DNA from: Haplosporangium gracile
Taxonomy: Eukaryota > Mortierellomycota > Mortierellomycetes > Mortierellales > Mortierellaceae
Assembly (NCBI GenBank): GCA_015499985.1
Contig: JAAAUF010000690.1
Coordinates: 1-22,374 of the forward strand
Length of the DNA stretch: 22,374 bases
Direction of reading: 5' to 3'
A program made the translations under genes and the position numbers. The notes beneath the pieces were generated by a model. It worked only from the letters and a program-made list of their open reading frames with translations, had not been told where the DNA came from and made no database searches. Below are positions 1 to 7,551 of this stretch, one piece after another; within the stretch, counting starts at the first letter, position 1; the number at the start of each line of letters is the position of its first letter.

Positions 1-1
1 C

Positions 2-112
2 AGTCTAGTTGAGACTGCGTGGTACCTCCTGCAGACGTTGCTCGAGTCCTCCACATTGCTTAGTATTCGTGGATGCATTGTGTACGACAACGTGACCTTT
101 AGAATGGGATGA
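2..112 (+). CDS. Possible 3' end of an unidentified gene running in from the left edge (partial)
   Basis: Frame 2 is open from the first base and reads about 36 codons before a TGA at 110-112. The peptide begins SLVETAWYLLQTLLES and ends DNVTFRMG. It has a plausible amphipathic helix followed by a beta-like stretch, which suits a protein C-terminus. I do not recognise the family. A chance open frame of this length is not rare (roughly one in five), so this is weak. What follows is AT-rich and resembles a 3' UTR. No start or upstream exon is visible. Confidence 0.25.
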   Translation, partial: SLVETAWYLLQTLLESSTLLSIRGCIVYDNVTFRMG

Positions 113-1233
113 CAGTTAATGGATTGATTGGCAGTATTCTCAGTCTCATTATTCCTCATCCTCACACAAACATACAAGATACTCACGGGCAGATGTTACA
201 TGATCCCTTTTCACTTTTCTAGATATTTTTGAGTTATTTTACCTGAGGATTCACGGGACAGTTAGTACCTGCAACTTTTTTTTTTTTTTTTTGTTTTTCA
301 AGTGTGCTCGTAACACGAAGTGCCTTGTTTGTCAGCCTCTCTTCTTCTCTTTCGCTTCTTCTTGTGCCGCCATATAGATATTTTTATAAAGAGTAACAGA
401 ATACGCCGACCATTCCCTCAACTCATTTCCAGCGTTTCTCAAAAGCCTCGTCTCTTCTCTTACTTCGCTTCTTTTGCTTTGCTTGCCTTGCTTCGCTTCG
501 TCGCAGTCGGTCCATAAATTTCATGACTCGTTTGTTTTCTGTAAACCTTACTTATTATTTTTGAACGCGTTGTAACTATCCACCCAACTTTCTGTTCTCG
601 ATTGACACAAGGCAGGACCTTGACCCATTCTCAAGCTCTTTCACCCAACCCGTGCGTGGTATGAGGTTTCTGAAGGGTGTCAATGCCCAATTGACTCAAT
701 GGAAAATAAAAATAAAGGTAAAAAGGGGAGGGATATGTGCAGCATTGGACAGGAGGGCGTCAAAAAGGTGTGAGCACATAGAAGTCCTTTAAAGTAGTCA
801 ATTTGGGTTCATATTGGGTTGTGAGTAAAAAAAAAAAATGGTGGTTCGTTTGTTTATCAGTGTGTCAAACGAATGTCAGCGTGAGTCAGCTCAGGGAAAT
901 GTGAGAAAGAAATTAACCACACAGCTTTTCGATGGATGATGGGTAAGGGTGAAAAGGGACAAACGAAATTCAGGCTTCCGCCCTGCCTTCGGAGCGCACG
1001 CGCGTGTATTTTCGTGTCCTACAAAATCAGGAAATGTACAGGACACCCATTCATACACATGCATAGAATTACTCTCATCGCCATTTGAATCCCCTATTCA
1101 CTGTCTTTGTTCGCATAAAAAGGGTGAGCCATCCCTTCCTTTTCCATCTCTCACCCATCCCTTCACCCCATTCCTTATTCTTCTTCGTTCTACGCTCTCT
1201 CACATACACCACCGCCGCTTCCCCCTTCAAAAG
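113..1233. other. Intergenic region upstream of the first AIG2-like gene
   Basis: I see no gene here. The stretch holds a T-run at about 275-292, an A-run at about 827-838, and a CT-rich segment from about 1130 to 1230 that probably forms the promoter-proximal region and 5' UTR of the AIG2-like gene starting at 1234. An ACGCGT motif lies near 565. The open frame at 320-517 has an unnatural composition (repeated SLLLF/ALLAL from CTT-type repeats) and I do not support it. Confidence 0.6.
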
Positions 1234-1921
1234 ATGACAGTGATTGAAATTTTGTCAGCACCACCATGCTTCTTCTACGGCTCCCTGATGAACGAAAAAG
1301 TCCTCAACGCCGTCACTCGCCCTGGTCCTGACTCCAACACCCTCTTTGCCGTCACCGCAACCGTCCAGGTACAACTAGCCCACACGAAAAAAAAAAAAAA
1401 AAAAAAAACATTTTACAAAAATGAAAAAAATCTTCCCACAAAAAAAAAAAAACAAATACTCGTCCCATTTTCTCGCCCACTAACCAAAAGTTATTTCTAA
1501 TGAATCATCATGGATAAAGGGATACACGAGGTTCACATATTACAACCAACCCTGCCCTGGAATGATCCCCTCCTCCGACCCCACCGAGACAGTCGAAGGG
1601 CTTTTAGTGTTTGGTCACACTCCCTTAGAACTCCACAGATTGGACGAATTCGAAGGCCCCGAATACCCACGCTCCACCATTCCCGTGCGCCTCTCTTCTC
1701 CTGTCCCCTCCTCCTACACCCTTGATGGCCGGGTGGAAGGATACAAGGAAGGCGAGATGGTGGACGCATATGTGTACCTGTTCACGGGGCCGATGGAGCA
1801 TCTGGATTTGGGACGGCCTTGGGATTATAAGAAGTTTAAGCAGGAGCATGTGAAAGATTGGATGACGGTTGATGCGACCTTTCAGTCCATGGTCCTGCGG
1901 TCTGAGAAAGCCATGATGTGA
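1234..1921 (+). CDS. AIG2-like (gamma-glutamylcyclotransferase-fold) protein, copy 1
   Basis: Two exons, 1234-1368 and 1520-1921, give 178 residues. The intron (1369-1519) starts GTACAA, ends AAAG and contains a long A-run. Family members have the AIG2/GGCT fold, and some cleave gamma-glutamyl groups to release 5-oxoproline; no substrate can be inferred here. Seen in the sequence: the diagnostic FFYGSLM signature (YGSLM at residues 15-19, the pyroglutamate-site loop), then GYTRFTYYNQPCPGM after the splice. The LDEFEGPEY motif at 86-94 contains the acidic residue (E90) expected to be catalytic in this family. VDAYVYLFTG and RPWDYKKFKQEH motifs follow near the C-terminus. The ATG has A at -3, and the length is normal for the family. 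A diverged paralogue lies at 10676-11485 on the other strand with the same first intron position. The gene is convergent with the RING gene (333 bp between stops). Family assignment is secure; enzymatic activity is inferred. Confidence 0.9.
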
Positions 1922-2254
1922 AAGCGAGAGTGGTTTATGGTAGAGGACTCATGTAGAGGGCATAATCAATACATTCAGTCTGGACCCACAGTCATTGTTT
2001 TAGGTGGTTTTTTTTTGTATTTTGAAAAAAGGGGGAATGTACAAGGGGCGAGTAGAAAAAAGCGCAAGTAACTATAGTACAAAATATGAACAGAAGAGAA
2101 GGAGAGTGATTGTGCATGGTACATGAAATTTGCAACAGAAACACATTGTGTTTGATGTTTTTGTGTAGGAAGTAGATGAACAAAAAAAAACAAAAAATTC
2201 CTGGTGGTGACTAACAAAGCCCTTATTATGTTGTGAGAAAAGGAAATGCCGAAT
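1922..2254. other. Intergenic region between convergent genes (3' UTRs)
   Basis: This 333-bp AT-rich gap lies between the stop codons of the AIG2-like gene (+) and the RING gene (-). It should hold both 3' ends. I see no canonical AATAAA on either strand, only AT-rich variants such as CATAATCAATAC at about 1960. The minus-strand open frames here (1975-2298, 1992-2183) are low-complexity F/K/S-rich translations and overlap the RING gene's last exon, so I do not call them. Confidence 0.6.
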
Positions 2255-5130
2255 TTACTCCTCAAAGGCGGAAGGGTTAACGCTGACTTCGGGCCCAACC
2301 GCCATGGGCGTCTCGGTCACAACAGCAGCAGCTCGGCACACAGGACACTTGTTCGCTCCCGTAGTGAGCCACTATCAAATTCGAAAAGGAGAGATAACAA
2401 AACACGTTTCGCATAGGTTAGTTTCCAGTGACATTTGATCCACATGACAAAAAAAACGAAAGATATGATCGCTTGCTCCGAAAAAGTACATACCTTGTCG
2501 ATGCACTCTTGATGGAATCCGTGGTTGCACTTGAGTGCGCGCATGTCCTCGCCTTCTTCGTATTCCGACATACAGACAAGACACTTGGAGCCGTCGCCCA
2601 GCATATTGACATTGCGCATTCCCTGGAGAGCCTGTTCGAATCGTCCGACTGCGAATCCTGCATTGTCAATGGCCTCCTGTGTCGTCGTGATAGGTCGAGC
2701 TGGTCCAATTAAATTGGCAAGCATCCACAAATCGTCATACGTAGATCCGCCTTCGCCTTCGCCGCCTGCTCCCATCATACTGTTCAGATCTAAAATTTAA
2801 TCGAGAAACAGGAGTATGCGTTAATATAACCGTTTTTTGCATCGATGTCTCAACATGATCCGACAACTGCCACACTCCTGTAAAAATTACTTACATGCTC
2901 CAGAAAGGGTCAGGATAACCCATGGGGCTCGCTGACGGGCTCGGTTTCTGGTAGCTTCGGGATCGTCGTTTCCAGGTGCAGCAGGATCGTTCGACTCAGG
3001 CTCGTCCATACCTTCTGGTGGGCTCAAGAACATGACAAAGGTCTCATTCACTCCCTCGCCGGGAGCAAGAGGACCTGCTGGACCTTCATAATCCTCCGTA
3101 CCGGCTTGCTCCTCTCCAGCTCCTGTTGCGGCTGCAGTGGCTCCTGCAGTTGCTGCTGCTCCTGTTGCTGCTGCTCCTGTTGCTGCTGCTCCTGCTGGAC
3201 GAGGGTGTCGAACACCATGGCCAAGTTGAATGAGTCGGATGGTGGTGTTGGATCGTCTGAGGCGGGGATGAGCGCCAGCATCTGTCAATGGTTCAGCCAA
3301 CGGATCCGCGCCATGAGCAAGTCCTGACGTCGTAGCATTAGGGTGTGCACCATCGGTACCAGCAGTAGCAGTATCAGTTGGTCGGTCTGCTCCCTCATTC
3401 TGATCCGGGTCTGCCTCGTTCGGGTTTCGAGACATCCGACTGATCTCAGCCAAGAGTTGAAAAAAGAGTGGAATCTGGTGGGCAAATCGGTCACCGGGTC
3501 TTTCAGTTCGTGGGGAAGCAGTGTCTGGCTCTGCTCCTGTATCTCCTGCAGCGTCAGTCTCCGGAACAGCAGGCCGTTCCTCGTCAGTCAAGTCATTAGT
3601 GGGCTGATAGCCAAAAAGTCCACGCGTGCTCGAGGATCGAAGTCGGGTCCTGCCCAAGGGAGAAGCTGTGGGTCTTCTGGCTGTTCCTGTTGACGAACCT
3701 TCATCTTGTTGACCGTCCTCTGAAGTACCAGTGGTATCTCCTGAAGCAACAGCAGGAGCGGATGGCGTCGGGCTTGCGGTAGCGGCAGACTCGTGAAGGG
3801 ACATCATAATCTGAGCAAATATTTCAGGTCCAGGGAAGCGTCGACCGTGTGTATGGTTGTGGGCATGAGCATGGGTGTGAGTGTGGGCACGGTGAGGCTG
3901 CGCCAAGGAGGGAGAAGAGTGGGGTTGCTGGCCACCATCCATCGCAACATCGCGGTCCATGTCGTCATCGTCGTCTGAGTCTGGGCGTATTGGGAAAAGA
4001 CTGGAGGAAATTGAGGTGCCCCCTCGAGGATTAGCGAGTCCAGAAGGGAAGGAATAGTTGTCAGATCCCATTGCTGTTGATGTTGATATGCTCGACGCCG
4101 AGGAGGCGGCTTGTTCTTGCGAGGCTACCGCCGTGGCTGACCTTGTGCGAGGTCCCAACTCTCTTATTGGCGCAGCAGTAAATGTCGTAGGGTTGGTTAT
4201 AGTAGTCTGTGCTGCTGCTGTTGTGACTAATCCAGACGAAGATGAGGAAGACAAAGCGGACTGGGAAAGGGCCGAGGGTCGCATGACAGGACGAGTTTGA
4301 GATTGGGGTGGTGGCTGATAGTGCTGTGCAGTGACGCCAACGGATTCGGGGTCAATATCCATGTACTCGATAGCTTGGTTTGCCACACTCGAAGAAGGGG
4401 GATAGACAGATGGACTGACAGCGGCAAAACTGGACGCTCTACTCAAGCTCCGAGTGCTTCGGATCGACTGTTCGTCATACATGCGCTGAACTCGAGAGAG
4501 GCCCCGAGGGGTTCGACCAGAAGAGGAGGCGCCAGTACTGGAAGGAGGAGACTGGAGACTAGCAGGTGATCGAGTCGAGGACCGAGTAGTCATACTGGGA
4601 CTTACTGCACCAGACCGAGAAGGGGGTCTCTCTGGCCAAGAGGCTGCGCTGCGAGTTGTTGTGCTGGGACCTGACGCAGAGCTGGAAGGGCCAGGCGAGC
4701 CTGTTGTGCCTCCACTGCTTCCATTGTTGTGGTTGTTAAGCTCGGGGCTAGCGTTTGTACTGCTATTGTTGGAGGACGAGTTTCTTGACAAAAGCGGGTA
4801 AAAGTTTGAGAAGAGGTTGTTTCTGCGTCGACGTTCTGCAGTCGAGCGAAGAACTCTTGACGACGTCTGTTGCTGTTGTTGCTGCTGTTGCTGTTGCTGT
4901 GGTTGCATTGGTGGCGAATGCGTGTTGTTGTTTGCGTTTGCTTGACCCATTGCGGTGGATGAATGGTGGTTGTTATTATCAATGTGAGTGGATGTGGATG
5001 CAGAAGCAGATGTAGAGGGAGAAGAGGAAGAAGAAGAAGAAGTGGGGTTGTTGTTGTTGGCAGTCCGGTTGTTCCTCTGATGGGAGGAAGAGGAAGAAGG
5101 GGAAGAAGGGGAAGAGAGTGACTGACCCAT
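2255..5130 (-). CDS. Large RING-H2 protein, probable E3 ubiquitin ligase with candidate N-myristoylation
   Basis: Three exons on the minus strand: 5130-2895, 2789-2494 and 2371-2255. They give 882 residues. Introns have donors GTAAGT and GTATGT and acceptors ending TTTTAG and GATAG. The C-terminal RING-H2 has ligands C815, C818, C833, H835, H838, C841, C853 and C856 (spacing C-x2-C-x14-C-x-H-x2-H-x2-C-x11-C-x2-C). The second intron falls between K844 and W845, so the RING is only complete after splicing. Just before it lies a conserved-looking segment (DDLWMLANLIGPARPITTT). The N-terminus MGQSLSS fits the myristoylation consensus (G2, S6), suggesting membrane attachment. The start is in ideal context (ACCATGG), with an in-frame TAA 15 nt upstream. 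Residues 1-740 are mostly disordered: Ser/Asn-rich, an 11-Gln run (78-88), an HxH repeat (413-428), and GAAAT repeats (646-660). By family it should pass ubiquitin from an E2 to substrates; substrates are unknown. No close orthologue name can be assigned. Confidence 0.85.
3151..3195 (-). repeat. Three tandem copies of a 15-bp unit inside the RING gene
   Basis: The plus-strand unit TGCTGCTGCTCCTGT occurs three times in a row, with the last base changed in copy three. On the minus strand it encodes GAAAT three times (residues 646-660), in frame, within a longer Ala/Thr/Gly-rich segment. This minisatellite probably varies in copy number between strains by replication slippage. Confidence 0.9.
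4867..4899 (-). repeat. Mixed CAG/CAA polyglutamine tract in the RING gene
   Basis: Eleven consecutive Gln codons on the minus strand (mixed CAG and CAA), residues 78-88 of the RING-H2 protein, preceded by MQP. The interruption of CAG by CAA makes the tract less prone to expansion than a pure CAG run. Confidence 0.9.
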
Positions 5131-6424
5131 GGTCGTGTCTGTTTATTTTTTGACTTTTTATGAAGACAGAGGACGGCTTTGTTTGTAGAAACGGGGGGGA
5201 CTGGCGAATGCGAATGGAAGTAGAAGGGTGGCTGAATTGAAAAAGGAATGAAGGGAGTGAGAGCGAGGGGTGGATGTGTATAATATGGTATGGTATGACA
5301 AGTAAAGTAGGGCTGAAGGAGGAAAAGAAGAGAAAAGTAAAGGAGTAAGGAGGAAGGCGAAGGAATAATTTATCAAGAAAGGCTCACAGATTTGTGTGAG
5401 ATTGTATTGAATTGTCAAATCTCTGTCACCAGGGTTGCGTGTTGTGTGTTGTGTCATGAATACAGCAAGGAATCGAAGGGGTCACATGCCTCACCCACTC
5501 GGGTTACTTCCTTCCAGGATACTCTGTTGTATGTCTATTCTCTCAGAATGAGCCGTATTGCACATTGGCAGCTACATTATAGCAAAAAGCGATCTCCAAA
5601 ACACCAGCAACGAAAAGGCCCTTGTCGTGCCTTGTTCACTATCCAAGAATAAAAAAAAGGTAGGATGTGATCTCGATACTTTCTTCAATGTGTCCATTCT
5701 TACCTCTTTTCCCTTTACCAAGATACAAACATCCTGCTCTCTATTGAGCAATTTAATAAAGAAAAGAAAAAAAAAGAAAAAAAAAGAAAACTGTCCGAGC
5801 AATAGCGCATTGAAAAACAGCGCAGACAGTCGAAAATGAAAGAGATCGAGTCCAGGCCACAAAAAGTCATCGTTGCGAACTTGCGAATGATAATGTTTAT
5901 CATAGTGAGCGATGCCTCCTAGAGTGGCCTCGGTCACTGGCCCTGTTCTTGATAAGCTGGTTCCTGGCGACTCTTTGATCTCGCAGGTGACCAGTTTGCC
6001 CTCTTACTCACATATCCTACAAAACTAATGCCACCTTTCAGCCTAGAGCACCTTCGATAGCTTCCCTTTCTTTTCTACTCCCTCAATAACCCTTTTTTAT
6101 TACTTATTGCTGATAGCAAATTAGCGTTTTAGTTCCTGCGTCGAAAGAAAGAAAGAAAGAAAAAAAGTGTGTGTCGTCTTGTCTCCTTCTTCCCCCTTCC
6201 TTCTCCCTTCCTCCTCCCTTCCTCCTTTCCTATTGAACGTTCTGTGGTTCCATCGACGTTTGCGCCACCGAAAAAGGGAAAATAAACGTCCAAAACAAAC
6301 GGGCGAAATGGTCATGTGACACATTCACAGAACCAAAAGGAACTCGCCTTGCCACTTCCTCCTTGGCAAGACCTCCTCGAGACTCCACGTAACCCAACCT
6401 AAGAGGACCCCTTCCTTCTTTGTA
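5131..6424. other. Intergenic region between two tandem minus-strand genes
   Basis: About 1.3 kb lie between the Apq12-like gene's stop and the RING gene's start. The part from 5131 to about 5460 is purine-rich on the plus strand (pyrimidine-rich on the coding strand), consistent with the RING gene's 5' UTR and core promoter. The rest holds A-rich microsatellite-like tracts (5760-5790), a GAAA repeat at about 6144-6160 and a CCTTC/CTCC-rich stretch at 6180-6230. I see no tRNA, no domain-like peptide and no clear spliced gene. Open frames at 5572-5937, 5392-5652 and 6121-6324 are low-complexity and unsupported. Confidence 0.55.
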
Positions 6425-7078
6425 TTAGTGATGCTGGTTTTGGAGGTACTGCTGTTGCCGGTTGTACTCGGCTTGGAACCTGGTCTGGAGATAATTGAAT
6501 CCCTTCGAAATAGGATCCTGTGCCCGACTCTGTCCTCCTGTGTTGTAGCAAGTCGAACCGTCCGAGGCATCACAGTTCTGAGCAGGGGAGGTGACGTTGA
6601 TGACAAACCAGATAAGAGTCGTGACGACGGTGATGATAATCGACATCTTAACAAGGTTGATGACCGAGCGGACAATCCAGGAGACAAAGCCATAGACAAT
6701 ACGGAAGGCGATATACGACAGCACAGCGACGAGGATGTAGGTTGTCAAGGGTGTCTCAGAGTGGGTGAGCGAGGCAAATGTTGAGTTGATAGTCCCAAAG
6801 ACCATGGCCAGCATCGACATGACGGTAGACGCAAACTGGTGTCCCTGTTCTTGTCCCTGTCCTTGTCCTTGTCTGTGGTTGAAAGTTGTCTGACGGTACT
6901 GTTGCTGTTGTTGGTATGTAAACTTTTCTTGAGGGGTGTGCTTGTTGAGTTGGTTTGAGGCGGTGTTGAGGGTGTTGAGGGCAAGGTTGAAGACGGTCAT
7001 GACTCCTGCGACGGTGTTGTTACCGAGGACAGAAGAGAGCAGGGGAATCGCGCCTTGAAGGATGTTCTGGTAGTCCAT
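6425..7078 (-). CDS. Small membrane protein, possible Apq12-family nuclear-envelope/ER protein
   Basis: Single-exon gene of 217 residues. The ATG has G at -3 and +4. Residues 1-45 are an apolar/Asn-rich helix-forming region. Residues 50-82 are Gln/Gly-rich (QQQQQ and a GQGQGQEQG hexanucleotide-repeat stretch). Two hydrophobic segments lie close together at about 112-137 and 143-162, joined by a short basic loop (VRSVINLVK). The tail is hydrophilic and ends YLQNQHH. Two adjacent membrane helices with a basic linker in a small fungal protein suggest the Apq12 family (nuclear-pore assembly and nuclear-envelope lipid homeostasis), but this rests on general pattern, not on a diagnostic motif. A generic two-pass ER protein is the alternative. 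It is divergent from INTS9, and 473 bp separate the two start codons. The gene being real: high. Family: moderate to low. Confidence 0.7.
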   Translation of the reverse strand: MDYQNILQGAIPLLSSVLGNNTVAGVMTVFNLALNTLNTASNQLNKHTPQEKFTYQQQQQYRQTTFNHRQGQGQGQEQGHQFASTVMSMLAMVFGTINSTFASLTHSETPLTTYILVAVLSYIAFRIVYGFVSWIVRSVINLVKMSIIITVVTTLIWFVINVTSPAQNCDASDGSTCYNTGGQSRAQDPISKGFNYLQTRFQAEYNRQQQYLQNQHH

Positions 7079-7551
7079 TGCTTATAGGTTCGTTTGACTT
7101 TTGTTGCTGGTTCCTGAGACTGGAAGGGATGTATGATTGTCCTTGCTTGGTGCGATTACGACGCCTTGTGAATTGTTGTATCTGGAGAGGGGACAAGGGG
7201 TGGAAGGTAAGGGAAAGGAAGAGAAGAAAAGGTGGAAAGGAATGGACGAGAAAAGGAAAAAAGAAGACGGAAAGGAAGGAGTCCTTCCCGTGGTACCCAC
7301 TGCCACCTGTTCTGCCTCTTTCCCGCGACTGACTTGAAGATTTCCCGTCTGAACTCTGTCCTCCAGGAAGATTGGGCGCTCAAAGTGCATAGCTCAAGCC
7401 TCAAGCACTTTTGGTTAATAAAACCCTTAAGCAATCAAAACGCGACCTATTTCAGTTCAAAAGACAACTTCCATTTTTCTTTGCTTCAGCAAACATCGCC
7501 CGCTTGCCACCATTCCAAACAGGACACAGCAATAACAGCAACGACACAGCC
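7079..7551. promoter_or_regulatory. Shared promoter between divergent Apq12-like and INTS9 genes
   Basis: This 473-bp region separates the start codons of two divergent genes. It contains a purine-rich block at about 7200-7280 (GGAAAGG/GAAAAGG-type repeats) and an AT-rich stretch near 7410-7440. No clear TATA box is visible for either gene. Open frames in it on both strands are reflections of the purine/pyrimidine bias. Promoter function is inferred from position only. Confidence 0.5.

Noticed and set aside
949..1500. A 183-codon frame covering exon 1 of AIG2-like copy 1
   Set aside because: It reads through promoter DNA upstream and through the A-rich intron downstream (poly-Lys). Only the part from 1234 to 1368 is coding.
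2428..2712. A 94-codon plus-strand frame opposite RING exon 2
   Set aside because: Antisense shadow of an exon whose own strand encodes six of the eight RING zinc ligands.
5572..5937. A 121-codon minus-strand frame between the RING and Apq12-like genes
   Set aside because: Mostly Phe/Leu runs produced by A-rich microsatellite DNA; no domain or good start context.
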